Part shown: in pieces, positions 1 through 12,200 of the stretch
Layout of the letters: every line of letters starts with the position of its first letter
Numbering within the stretch: the first letter of the stretch is position 1
Source: Allium sativum
Taxonomy: Eukaryota > Streptophyta > Magnoliopsida > Asparagales > Amaryllidaceae
Assembly: GCA_030737875.1 (NCBI GenBank)
Contig: CM060912.1
Location: forward strand, 881,849,199 to 881,913,198
Length of the DNA: 64,000 nucleotides
Reading direction: 5' to 3'
Translations under genes and position numbers: made by a program
Notes under the pieces: generated by a model
What the model was told of the DNA's origin: nothing
The model's input: the letters and a program-made list of their open reading frames with translations, nothing else
The model's database searches: none

Positions 1-476
1 TAAAAAAGTCAAGATTTTAAAGTAATGATCAGGAAATTGCTCCTCCAGATACGCCCGCTTAACTGCAGTTTCAGCATCCAGCGGTGGAGGTACAGGGAAT
101 GTCAGCTCGGTATCCCTGTGCGTGGAGGGCTCAATGGCCTCTTCATCCCTTCTAGGCCATTTAGTGGGAACTTTGTGCTTCCTTCGTGATTTGGTATCTC
201 TTGGCGTGCTCCTCTCCCTACTGCACTTTTCTTGAGAAGAAGTTGAGTCTTTTGATTGCGGCCTGTCCTCTTCTCGGCGACCTTGGTAGCCCTTATATCG
301 CTCTGGATTTGACCGGACGGGAGAGCGAGAGAACGAGGACCGCGAACGATAAGAATCATAGGGCCTTCTGTCCTCCCTACCGTGATCTTCGTGATGATCA
401 TAATCAACATCGTGAGGGGGTTTGGTCATGCTGCGACGTAGCTTCTTGATGTCATAGTAAGCACGAGACATTGTAC

Positions 477-564
477 CTGCATAGTAATGTAAGTGGAATT
501 CAAAATCAGTATTCTCACGAGATGTAAGTGCTGTGAAGTGGGGTGCAATTGTGTTAAGTGCAAC
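477..564 (-). other. Intron 2 of the gag-like gene (88 nt)
   Basis: The minus-strand donor is CATAG|GTTGCA and the acceptor TACTATGCAG|GT. Without removal the frame ends at a TAA at 556-554. With removal the split Gly codon is rebuilt and reading continues into the Arg/Ser-rich third exon (MSRAYYDIKKLRRS…). Frame conservation across two independent introns makes chance unlikely. Confidence 0.5.
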
Positions 565-1155
565 CTATGTGGTGTCCCCCCTCCGACAAACCAGAGTCTG
601 GAGCTGAGCTAGTACGAGAGGGCTCGTTGGCCTTAATAGGAGTGGCCTCCTCAGAAGATGTAAAAACTAAAGGATTTGTGCCAAAATCCTCAGAAGTGTA
701 AATAGTGTCAGGAAGTGGAAGATGTCCCAAGCACTGAAATGTGGGATCATCAACAGTAGAAGCATCTCTTTGGGAAGCGCCTGTTGGCTGTTCTTCAGTA
801 GATGGTGATTTCTCAGGAGAAACAACGTCCCCAGGAGTGATGTACCCCTCTCGGTTCTTTTCGGGTAAATTAGCCAACTCATCGTCTTGAGTTGAATTTG
901 GAAAGGGTGAAGTTTGAAGTGGCACGGTGGGACCTTTCGAGCTCTCACCCATGTCTGGAATTACATTCACCAGAGGGATATACACATATGGACCTGGCCC
1001 GTGACCTATACTACGGGTAATGGATAGAAGCATGTGGTGATGGAGATATTCGTCCTTGAGGACTTAATCTATAGTTAAAAACTTTTGATCACCATTAAGG
1101 AGCCGATGCATACGATCAAAGTACACTTGGCCCGATATTTGTTTTGGATTATCAA

Positions 1156-1231
1156 CTGCAAACAAAAAGAAAACGAATTAGTATGGTGACATGGATATTC
1201 AGAGTCGAGGTTTCGAAAATCGGTGCCTTAC
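1156..1231 (-). other. Intron 1 of the gag-like gene (76 nt)
   Basis: On the minus strand the donor reads CGA|GTAAGG and the acceptor TTTTTGTTTGCAG|TT, with a branch-like CTAAT about 30 nt before the acceptor. Splicing joins the upstream and downstream coding stretches in the same frame (…WTKS to IDNPKQ…). The length and pyrimidine-rich 3' end are typical of short plant introns. No transcript is available to confirm it. Confidence 0.55.
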
Positions 1232-1979
1232 TCGATTTTGTCCATCTCCTAGCACATCCCGGCTATTGCCTTATATAAAACCATTCCATCTTGGAGTCGC
1301 CGGCCTTGCTACTGAAGGGCGCTGAAATTATCTTTCTTTTTGGGAAAGACTCGAAGTAAGAGAAAGAAGGAGTTTCTCGAGTTCGGTGCTTGAAGTTATA
1401 GAAGAAACGAACGTCGTCAAAAGTGAGCTCTATGCCTAGGATCTCACGTTATGCTACATATAAGGTATGCAGGTAAGCATAAGAGTTGGGATGCAGCTGC
1501 ATTGGGGCAATCCGCATTTGTCTTAAAAAGTCGACGACAAAGGTAGAAAACGGTGGAATAGCTCCGACCATGCACATCAATCGAGTGATTGCCATAAATC
1601 CCTCCGAAGAATTATGAGGATGGTCGGTTTTAGACGGCACCAGTGTATCTTTTTTATGTATCCCATACTTCAAACATATTCGAAGGAGCCTATCATAGTC
1701 AATTGTCGATTCAACGGAATCTTGAGGTGATTCCAATATTTCGGTAGATTCAAATTCGTCAGGAGCTCGGGTATCTCCGACCCCTCCTTCCTCTTCATAA
1801 CCTAGAGAAACTTCACTGTCAGAAGATGTTCCGCTGCTATGCGCCCCCATTTCATAATCTGATCCCTCATCACCCCATTCAGGATCAGAGGAAGAAGATA
1901 TGTCATCAAGAGTAACTTTGTCGGATGTCTCTGGGACCTCTTTCTTTTCTGCCAGTCTAGAAGAATGTCTTTTGGTCAT

Positions 1980-3517
1980 GATCACTAAACTATCGAAGAA
2001 GTAATAACATAAGTTAGAGTAAATTAGCCCGTGTCCCCCTGTGCACATGTGTGAACTAAAGTGTGTACAGTGTGTGCAGAAAATGTAAAGTTAACACTCG
2101 AAAGTGTAAGGCAAAATCTTGGCAACGCAATGATGTTAAGAACAGTTCTTGACGTTCGTTTATGTTCGCGAGGCACTATCATAACTGTCCATTAAGTTGA
2201 AGATTATGCCAAGAGTTGATTGGATCAGTTAAATAAGTTCTTATGTATTAGGTTGAACTGCTATCCAGTTCGGTTCGGATGCATTCATTGGGATCGGATC
2301 GGAGGCACAACCTAGCCATGGACTCAGGCAAATATTGAAGCCCAGGGATCAAAGTCGAATCGGTTCGGAAATAGGCTCTCCGACCGGTCCGGATCGAATT
2401 AAGTGACCATGCCCCTCTCCTCTTTTATTCCACTTTCCGATCCGAGACGATTGTGAGAGTACTATCCGATCCGATCCAGTTAAGCTTTGTCTCCCTCTTC
2501 AACTTTTGCCCCGACCCGATTGGACTTTCTGAGCCCTTTTTCTTCCTTTTCTTCTCCTCCGTTTTCCATATCTCCATACCCGAACCGACTCCTTATGCCC
2601 TTTGTCTTCCTCCTCCTCCTCAGTCACAACCGAACTCAATCCCTTATCCAAGACCCTACTTAAAATCAAACGAGTACCATCTTACACTTCCCAGCGGTTC
2701 GAGGTGATGGCGAAGCCACCAACGACGACGGCGAAGGAGGAAGGAGATACGGCGTCGAAACCGAGAAATAATCGCATCCAAAAAATTTAAATCGACTGCA
2801 AATTTCGATTGAAACTAATTATTATGAAGTTAATCGAAATCTTAAACTTACCGAGATGTTAAAATTGAAAATCGATGAAAGAATTTCAGAGTTTTCGAGC
2901 TTTAAGAGAACTAGGGTTTTGACGTGAGAACTGCTGGGCAAGATTAATAAAAGAAAAGGAAGAAGAAAGAAGCAGAAAGCGGGTTAATATATGTACGAAT
3001 ATTGACTACTCGTCTTCCCGTCTTTCCTGCCCTGTTCTGACCAGGAAATAGGCCCACGAACTTGAGCCCGACCTGTTGATTCGATGATCGAGCAAAACAA
3101 GGAGGAAATCCCTTCGGATCGGGTCCGAACCGAATGAATTGAACACAGCGACCTGGTGTGCAAATTGAATTCAAGGAAAAATGAAGAAAAAAGATTACCT
3201 AAAAGAATAACTAGATGTTAACAAAAATTCTCCAAATTGTTTGAAGATAAAAGGGATCCACACACTATGCAACATATATATATATATATATATATATAGG
3301 CAATAAAAGACGTGACTTTATGAAATAACGTGTCTTTTGCAAACAAATGGGGGCGACTCCTCAATGATTCAAAATGGAAGATTGATGTGCAGATAACGTC
3401 AAAGCACGCTTCGTCTTCAACAGAAGCATCCTTTGAGGGGGCAAAATGATAGCCTACTTTGTAAACTAGGCTATACGAAGTCAATAAGTTAGAGGATCAA
3501 GTGAACAGAAGACGCTA
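1980..3517 (-). other. Upstream region of the gag-like gene: leader-like DNA, no ORF
   Basis: No convincing coding sequence is present. Around 2900-2960 the minus strand reads like a plant 5' leader, with AAAACCCTAG next to CT-rich tracts. A strong donor (GTAAGT at 2851) and acceptor (TTTGCAG ending at 2796) define a possible 56-nt leader intron. From 2260 to 3130 the DNA is dense in GGATCGG and CCGATCC motifs. Whether this is the promoter and leader of the gag-like gene or an unrelated repeat cannot be settled here. Confidence 0.25.
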
Positions 3518-3910
3518 TGTTACACATTCGGTTCAGATCGGAGTTACAGAGGTAGGAACAGGAGCATCACAAAGCTGAAAGATCAAGCCGGATCGGATCG
3601 GGGGTAATCGAAGAAAAGCAAAGCAAGACAAAGTGAGGAAGGCAAGACTCAAGCCGGATCGGATCGGATGGGATGACCCGATCCGAACCTCATGTTGTTT
3701 GCCTACCCGATCCGAAGCCCATTTTATTAGCCTATCCGATCCGAAGCCAGTTCACCCTGTAACTCCGCACCATGATCTCCTGAATATTCGGGGCAGTTAC
3801 ACTCACTTTCTACCCACGATGGCCACTCACCTGATGTGCTGGCAAAAACAGAGCTCATCCGATCCCGAAAGTCATGGAATGGAGGACACGTACACCTGAT
3901 CCGAACCGAA
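2260..3910. repeat. Cluster of CGGATCGG / CCGATCCG motifs
   Basis: Many copies of GGATCGG, CCGATCCG, TTCGGTTCGG and CCGAACCG occur in both orientations in two blocks, about 2260-3130 and 3590-3910. Examples are GGATCGGATCGG near 2291 and CCGATCCGATCC near 2466. The second block lies within the U3 part of the LTR at 3518-4263, so the motif may be promoter-associated there. The spacing is irregular, so this is not a simple tandem satellite. Confidence 0.5.
3271..3298. repeat. (AT)n microsatellite
   Basis: An uninterrupted run of about 14 AT dinucleotides. Confidence 0.9.
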
Positions 3911-4263
3911 TTCTGGAGAATTTTCTACCTATAAATAGACCCCAAGGGTCATTTGAAAAGATCTTTTTGGCACTCTTACAGTTCAAACATCAAAGAGAAC
4001 CGAATTCCAGCACTCCAAACAATCCAAAATCATCATTCAAAGTATATATTGAGATAGTTAAGTGAATGTATATGAAAAGTGAGTGAAATTGAGTGAATAT
4101 CTCATTGTATTTTCATCTACATCATCAAGCAAAGTGATTATAAAGTGGACGTAGGCTTTTCAACGCCGAACCACTATAAATCCTGTGTCTCCTTTTTATT
4201 TTCGATCTTATTTTATTTTTATTTTAGTCAATTTGGGTGTTAGAACCACTTTTTGGTTTAACA
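3518..4263 (+). mobile_element. Candidate LTR of about 746 bp, plus orientation
   Basis: The segment opens TGTTACAC and closes GGTTTAACA, giving TGTTA/TAACA terminal inverted bases. A TATA box (TATAAATAG, 3930-3938) is followed by a U5-like block at about 4147-4185, GTGGACGTAGG…GCCGAACCAC, a hairpin common near the end of plant LTRs. The right boundary coincides exactly with the start of a repeat that also occurs at 19196, so it is a real junction. The flanks (cgcta and ttatt) do not form a target duplication. No primer-binding site follows. It is best read as an isolated or truncated LTR; the left boundary is less certain. Confidence 0.45.
3930..3938 (+). promoter_or_regulatory. TATA box of the 3518-4263 LTR
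   Basis: TATAAATAG lies about 410 bp into the LTR, downstream of the GATCCG-rich block and upstream of the U5-like hairpin. Confidence 0.45.
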
Positions 4264-4718
4264 TTATTTATAGAATTTCGTGGGCGAGTTAGACGACTTT
4301 TGAGATTTGGCTGAAAATAGAACTATTGAAATTGCAACAATTAGGATTATCGTTGAAACTAATCAAATGATTAATCAGTAGTGAAAGTAAATTGCAAAAC
4401 AAGAATAAAAATGCAGAAAATAAAAGTGCAGAATAGAAATAACAACAGAAATAAATTATCATTGAAACCAATCAAATGATTAATCAATAATGAAAATAAA
4501 TGTAAAAATACAACTAGTACTCTACCAAATCTAATTGTGTAGATGGCACTAGTTGCTAAAAATAGAAAATTGCAGAAAATAAAAAGAAGAAGAAGAAGAA
4601 CTTTGTTAATGGAGAACAAGATAGAAAATGGAATGGTGTCTACAATGAGATTACATGGGTATTTATAGATAGCCAACTTAAACCCTAATTACAAATGGGC
4701 CTTAGTTATTTCAAATAA
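4263..4718. repeat. Dispersed repeat, copy 1 (matches 19196-19655)
   Basis: About 455 bp that matches 19196-19655 in the same orientation with few differences. It starts at ATTATTTATAGAATTTCGTG and ends after AACCCTAATTACAAATGG. Both copies keep a GAAGAAGAAGAAG tract and an internal repeat of 'atcattgaaac'. The second copy is preceded by CGCAAATT…AAGTGCGCAGATCG, wording typical of untranslated gypsy/Athila DNA. The repeat is therefore probably retrotransposon-derived. Confidence 0.7.
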
Positions 4719-6324
4719 ACAACTTTAGTTTTTTTTTTTTTTTTCAAACCATTACCGAATTGAGTTAATTTCTGATTTACTTTACAGAAATTACAGTTAA
4801 CGGTTCCAATGGTATATAACATTTCTAAATGGCATTCAAGTATAAATCAAATTTACACAAATAGATATGTAAATAAAATTTTAATATTATCAATTGGTAA
4901 TATAATAAATCGACAACGTATATTTAGTGACAAAATAAATCAAACGATATAGTAGCAGAACGGTGTTAAAATCTGCCAGTCGGGTGTCAAAACAATCCAA
5001 TCAATTCAAATATATAGTGGAACAGTGTATATTTCCACTAGCAGATGTCAATCATATACGATTATGGTTAATGTAATTTAACATACTCGATAAATAATTC
5101 AACATGCAATACAGAACTAGCGATTAACTCTTAATAGTTTACGCGTTAATTTATTCAATGTTTAAATTTAAGTTTGTGATAGCATAATGATTCTTATGAT
5201 TTAAAACAATATTAATTCTTAATACTTACTCAATTGAGTTTTAAATTAATTTAAAAATGGACAAATCCGTCGCATTTCTTTTAGCGAACAAGTATTCGCT
5301 ATTTCACTTTCATTCGGCGTTATATTGTCACCAAATTTCAAGTTTAAGTACATTTTCTTTTGATTCAATTTTTACTCAATTTTTTTTATTTTCCGATATG
5401 TACTGATGCATTTATTCTATATATTAAAATCTGAACCTCCATCCTTTACGCGAGTATCACCATGTTAGAGAACCCAATACATCACACCCCTTCACCTTCC
5501 AATACAACACGCAACACCTGATCTTACCCATGTAATGCATGCACTCCAACTTCACCATCCTCTCTACACGTTCTGCAAAAATTCCCTAGGCTAAATACTT
5601 AACTAAACACTTAACTCCCAGCTTGTCACCCCAAACCGATCTCCACGGTCCCCTCTTTTATGTCATTTATAGTTTCTTAATGTAACTGATACTTCTAATA
5701 TTTCACAGACTTTGCGACAATATTGTCATAATAAAAATATATGTCAAAACTCCTTGAATATCTCACTAGCAATGTAATCTTAAACAATAGCAACATATAT
5801 TTTGGCCATAAAAGCAATCCCATAGAATCAGCAGGTACGAAAATACCCACTTAATGGTAATCATTAACCTACCATGTTGAAATGTAAAGAAGTAAACATA
5901 TTTAGACTGCTTATCTAGACTGCTTATCAAATTGCATTCGAATGTACAAGACTGGACTACCTGCGTGTATTAATTGAGATAAATACAGACAACAGATTCA
6001 GTTGTTATACAAACAGAGAAAGGAGAAGAACTTACGGTTCCAGTTCATTATTGAATAGAACTTTTGGACATAAATGATAAATCTATTTTATTATTGAATT
6101 CTAGTTCTAGTTCATTATGAGTTCCGTGTTCCTTTATGGTAAATCAAATTTATTTTCATTGGAATGGGAAAACAATTTTTTTCTTCTTCTTCTAATATAA
6201 TGGTTAAACTGTATGCTTAGTGTCCCTACTATATATTTAACGTATTTAAGTTACATAAAAATTGATCCGCATGTTTCATTCATTCCAGTAACACATTTAA
6301 TTAACTCAATACCCCTATTTAGAA

Positions 6325-6440
<116 letters not shown>

Positions 6441-9077
6441 CCACAGCCCTTAGTAAACAAAAATAGAAGTGTTTACTCACTACACTTAAGCATTGTTTTA
6501 GCATTTGCACATCATCGGTTTACAGTGTTAAGTCAAGGATAGATCAATATATATCATATTTGAGGTACCATATATAAATATACTTGCATTATTCAGTTCA
6601 ACCAGAGAAATGTTTTAAATAGAGATTACAAAAAAAAGAGTTTACTCACCATAGTCCTCACAGCTTTTGTCATTTGCTCACTGTTTTTAATGGTTTCAAG
6701 TTACAGGGTTTTTCATCCCAAATGGATACTTTGTTCTTCTGTTTTCTTTTCATTATTCAGTCCAGTTTTCTTCATTTCTATACTATGGTTTGCTACCATA
6801 TTTTCTTACAACTTTTAGTTCGAATGAATCCATGAATGTATGCAACCACAACTAGTGTATTTACAGACGCAAGAAAAATACAAAATAATGAGCAGCACAT
6901 GTTTTTGTATGGGAAATGAAATGAACTGATGATAGGAATGCTCATAGAAGCTGCTATGTTGATAAGAAATGAAGTTATACACACATGGCTGGTCCTATAT
7001 GCTACAATTTACAAACACAGCAGTCCTATATGAAGTGCACATGTATATGCATAGCAATGGTTTTACGGCTTGGTGTATAGTTGATTTGAAAAGAGTGTAG
7101 CATGGGTGATAGCTATGTATACTAGCTGTGTATGTGTTGTTTGATTGGAAAGAAAGCAATACTTCTATTAGCTTCAAATATCAGTGCATGGAAGTCTACA
7201 TATAATCAGGTATAGCTGTATGTATTTGTTTTAGATTCAGCACTTATTTTGACTGGCTTCGGATGATTTTAAGCATGTTGGTATCTACAGAAGTACCTAT
7301 ATTTGTACATCCCTATGTTCTTCCAGCTACATGCAGTGCAGGGTTATGCATGTGTATGTGTAAGATCATTTGTAACAGCCATGTGCACAAATAGATTTAA
7401 AATCCATGCTTAGTTTACTACATGCAGACCATGTGTTTCAATAGGTGTACATAGCTAGGCTTGGCCCGCTTGGGTAGGTGAAGTCACCGACTATGCAATT
7501 GATTGAAAGAAATGTGTCTAGCTGCTAGCTGTGGTGAAGAGGTGTCTGCTAATCACATTTTATCTGCCATATACTAGCAATAGATTGATTAGGCTGACCT
7601 AGTCTTGCTTCCATGGAAGGTAAATGCACTTTGTTAAAGAGGATAACATTAATTGGACTGCTAAAGATTTTGAGTCTAAAAATCAATAAAAACCCATTTT
7701 TAACTTATTGAGTTTAGTTAGAGGAATAAGTTTTGGCATCAATATAGCAGTGGAAAGAAGAATTTATTTTAATGGAAAGTATTACGAAATGTGCTGGAAA
7801 AAAAATTGCTTCAAAAAGGTTTAAACATTGACTGTGTTTGTGTCTTTAGTAACAAGGAACTTAAAGATTCTTTTTTTTTCGACAGCGATTATGTTGATAC
7901 CCTATAGAGCAAAACTATGTCAAAGTGGGTAAGACCGATATGAACAGAAATAGTGTTATCGAATGGACAAGAAATGGGCCCAAGTTGGTTTTAAAACTTA
8001 GTTGTCTACATCTTCTAGCATTGGAAAAAATGCTAAGGTCTAGTGTATGTGTCACCTATAGGCTAGTTGTAGCTAACTTAATTGAATTGAAGTGCTAAAT
8101 TAGGCTATATATGCGCAGCCTATATACATGTGCACAATGAAATCAAACTTTAATGCAAAGCAAATCTATATATGTTATTTCCTATGTATTTAATTGATTG
8201 AATATTTCTATACTTAACATCTAAGCAAATTCATGCTATTTAGCTATGTAAAATTAGCAAATCAATACATACAACAAGTATTCTTATATGTTATACATAT
8301 AAAAAGCCAATTTTCTTTCTTTTTATACTTACATGCATTGAGAACAAATTTAAATAACAATATTTAAAACAACATTACTTGTATATGTGTAACGAGTTAA
8401 AATATCTAAATTTAAGATATTTATTGATATTATTCTAATTCTCTATATCTATATTATATGCATTTTAACAAGAATTTAAAACACATTAAAATTATAAATC
8501 AAAATGATAGAACATTATTTATTGCTTTTATACACATGTATAAACTGGTAATAAATTTTAAACCATTAAATACTTGGAATTTTCTCAATGTTTATTATTC
8601 ACAATTTATTATTTAAATTAATTACTAAAATAACCCATAATAAATTATATTACAAAAGCAGTTAAAAATCCAGGATGTTACAAATATAAAGCATTATATC
8701 AACTATATAACAGAAAGTACCCTTTAGTTTGAACAATATTGTCAATAATTTAAATGTAAGTAATGAATTACATAGTTTCCCCTACATCGTATATCTAACT
8801 TTTTCATCATGAATTAATGTAGTCTAATTCATCTAAAAAATTCTAATTTTTCTTTCACATGATATCAATATTTTATTAATGAAATTTATTTTAAATAATT
8901 TTGTTATATTTCATACACATATATCATGTAACGCGTGCAACAACATAAGTTATACATGGTTTGACATGCTTATGCATAGGCATTGGGATTTACACGAAAA
9001 TAAACATTTTAGCTCCTTATGTACACTAATATATATTGTACATAAATGTGCATCAAATTATTGTTTTAGTGAATACG

Positions 9078-9140
9078 CATCACACACACACACATAAATG
9101 TATGTATGTATATGTATGTATGCATGCATGCATATGTATA

Positions 9141-9198
<58 letters not shown>

Positions 9199-9201
9199 CA
9201 T

Positions 9202-9240
<39 letters not shown>

Positions 9241-9274
9241 CATATAGATATATATATATATATATATATATTGA
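9078..9274. repeat. Complex microsatellite: CA, GTAT, TG, TA and CATA blocks
   Basis: Successive blocks of (CA)n, (TATG/CATG)n, (TG)n, a long (TA)n, (CATA)n, (CA)n and again (TA)n. The second half partly mirrors the first, so it could fold into a long imperfect hairpin. Confidence 0.9.
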
Positions 9275-12200
9275 TTAAGTTAATCAAGTTTTTATTATAA
9301 AATATTGGTTATAAATTGTTTGTACAAATTGTTTACGAGATGGTATGTGTGAATATATAAACGGTAATTAGATTTCAAAATTATTTTGCACACTAATTTG
9401 TAAAATAATTTCAAAACTTTTACCATATAATATGTAAAAAAAATGATTTTATATTCACGTACATTGAGTTATAATATATATGTATAGCCAGTTAATTAAT
9501 ATATGCGTATACATATATACTATTTTAATTTAAATACATGTTTCCTGCTATATGTAATATATATTTGTTTTTTAAAAATAATATCTACATCTTTCTAAGG
9601 ATAGGGATTTTTAGCTTTATATTTTGTTCAAATAATTTTGGTTAAATATTCTATTAAAAATTAAAATATGCATGGGTTAAATGAATAAAAAAATTCTTTA
9701 CAATTTTGAAATGCATTTTTATGTTATATAAAGTTTAAAATATATATACTTTATATAAATGTATTATATTTTTTTTGTTTACGAATGTTAAATTAGATAA
9801 AAAATTTGAAATATTTATAATTTAGTGCTAATGAGTTTTATGTAAGCATAATTTATTTTAAGAATTTTAAATATTAATTAATACTTTATAATTTGGTTTA
9901 ATTAATAAAATTATATGATAATAATATTTTGATACTATAAAAACTTCTATCATGATAATGTGAGCTATAATAATATTTCCATGTAATTTTTTTATACGCA
10001 CATTTATAACCATCGACATGTGACAATCTAGTAATACATCGATTTTAGAAAATTACGTACATTTAGCTAACATATGAAAATTGATTAAATAAGTAATTAG
10101 AAATATTAATAAATTAACAAGACCTCTCTCTAAGGCTTATAAATCTCACTTCTAAATGATCAAATGATTTATTAATCGATTTTTCTAGAGATCTTTGCTC
10201 CCGGACTACTTCATCACTGAAGGTCGAATTGAGAAGTTTGATATGATTACTCCTTAGATATTTAAGGTGTGGTATCGAGTACTTATGGTTGAAATTTATA
10301 GGTAGAAGGAGGGAAAAGTGTGTAAAGAAATGATGAAAAAAGGGCCTATAAATAGGAAGTCAAATGGAAGAAAAGAGTAGCACATCCCTAGCTCTTCCGT
10401 ACCAGTTCCACTCTTTTTAACCATCCAAAAGCCATCTTATCTAGCCAACATCCAATCGACCAAACCAAGTTGTTTTTATCTAAAATAAACATGCCCCGTA
10501 TATGCCTCTAAATTAGTCCAAGCTTAAACAATATCCACTGCAACATTTTTGTATATCGATTAATATATTTATAGCTTTTATACGTACACAATATTGCCCA
10601 ACACGTCAAAAATAAAATTTTATCATTCGTATCTAATAAATATTAATTAATTTATAATGCTTACAAATAAGTTACAAATAATAAAAGGAGTATTCATCAT
10701 TTTGATTGTGTGACACTTAGTTGTCAATTCAGTCAGTGACAAATATCTAGAAATACAAATATTAACTTATATACATGACATAATAGGTGTATGATATTAT
10801 GACCTATTGCTTAGTCATTAAAATCTAATTAACCAATACACAATAGTGATAACTACATATACCAGTTTTCTTTCTCAAAGCGATATCACTTTGAACTTAT
10901 GGAATTTGGTAGTGAAAAAAATCCCGGTATCATTCATATTAACTTCTATAGTCCAAAAGCAAAGTCCTTGGTTCGATAATAATACTAATAGTAATTAACC
11001 GAGTTATTATAGCTATGGATTTTGACTATGAATTAACTTTAGTTGATGATGATACCTACTCTATATAGCTGGGGAGGCAAATAGCCGGGGAGGCAAATCC
11101 TCCCTTGAATAGTGTTTCATTTGTTAGACCTCAGCTCGATCCAAATATAATCATCCAACAGACATAGGCCCATGTTTTACTAAACTCATAGCAGAGCCTT
11201 CATATTGAAGACTCTGCATTCTCAAATCAAGAAATTACACAAATTAATCGAGTCGATGTTTTCTATAGACCTTAGTTCTACTAACTAATGGAAAGTTGTT
11301 GAATGTGTCATTCCAAAATTATTCAATAAATATCACTATGTAACCCCTTACTAGCATCAATAGTCATGAGTAATACGTGACCCAACAGTTGTAGAGTGTT
11401 ACATACACTACTTTCGAAGGACGCATCAATATCAAGTCTCGACGTTATTTTGACTAGGAATATCCAAAATGACACTTTTTGTATTATAATATAATAATCA
11501 TGATTATAATTATTTTGTAATGCACAATTTATGGATTTTTAATTTTATTTCAACTAAATTTTTATTATTTATAACACGTTGTAACAAATATACAACAAAA
11601 CTTGAGTTCGAAACCCGCATGTGCATACTCTAAGTTCAGCCACTAATGTGGTGCTTGCGAACCAGGCTAGGTGTACTAGGGAGAATTTTACAACTCTGGT
11701 CGGTTTCCCTCCTGAATAAAATTCAAAAAAGTATACAACAAAATTAATAATACCTTAATTGTGAAGGAAAATTGATTATAGAGTAAATAATTTACAATAA
11801 TTATAAAATTGTCCCTAGGGAATATGCTTAACCTCTCAATCTATCGCTTCCTTTGGACCAGTTGTGGATTCTCAATTTCATACCTTTAACAAGCATCTCA
11901 AGAGCACCAAGCCAAACCTTTAGTGAACGAATTGTCCTATATATCTACCCTTTATACCATGATTTCTTTTTCTCTACGAATTCTTTGATGAGACAGAACT
12001 TTTGAAGTGCATTCAATGACTTCTTATGTGCTCTAGGTTCCACTGTGATCCAAATTGCTTCACTATTATCACCAAACATTGTCATAGGATTCTCAATATG
12101 AGGAATCATCCAATGCTTATTCAAAACTTAAGTATCCATACTCCCTCTTCTGCTGCTTCATTAAGGGCGATATATTTGGTTTTTAAAGCTAAATTAGCTA

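Larger units (their letters stand above)
1..1979 (-). pseudogene. Decayed gag-like gene (PF04195-type) with two introns, runs off the left edge
   Basis: The frame starts best at the Met at 1979, which opens MTKRHSSRLAEKK. An acidic, Ser-rich stretch follows, then a block with RIAPMQLHPNSYAYLHTLYV that resembles the 'putative gypsy type transposon' domain (PF04195). Further on come FDDVRFFYNF and SKMEWFYIR, also in that family's style. Exons read 1979-1232, 1155-565 and 476 to the edge; the last encodes an Arg/Ser-rich tail (YRSRSSFSRSPVRSNP) that remains open at base 1. Removing the two GT-AG introns keeps one frame throughout. That frame carries three stops: TAA 1451-1449, TAG 1265-1263 and TAA 1066-1064. 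Each would be a Gln codon after a single T-to-C reversal, so the copy looks inactivated by C-to-T decay. The family assignment rests on motif resemblance only. It could be a domesticated or a transposon-borne copy. The Met at 2048 is an alternative start. Confidence 0.55.

Noticed and set aside
4670..4690. Telomere-type repeat (AAACCCTAA)
   Set aside because: A single occurrence in a dispersed repeat, not an array.
11590..11700. Possible SINE or tRNA-derived element (GAGTTCGAAACCC, a B-box-like motif)
   Set aside because: No A box at the proper distance, no poly-A or T tail and no duplication was seen.
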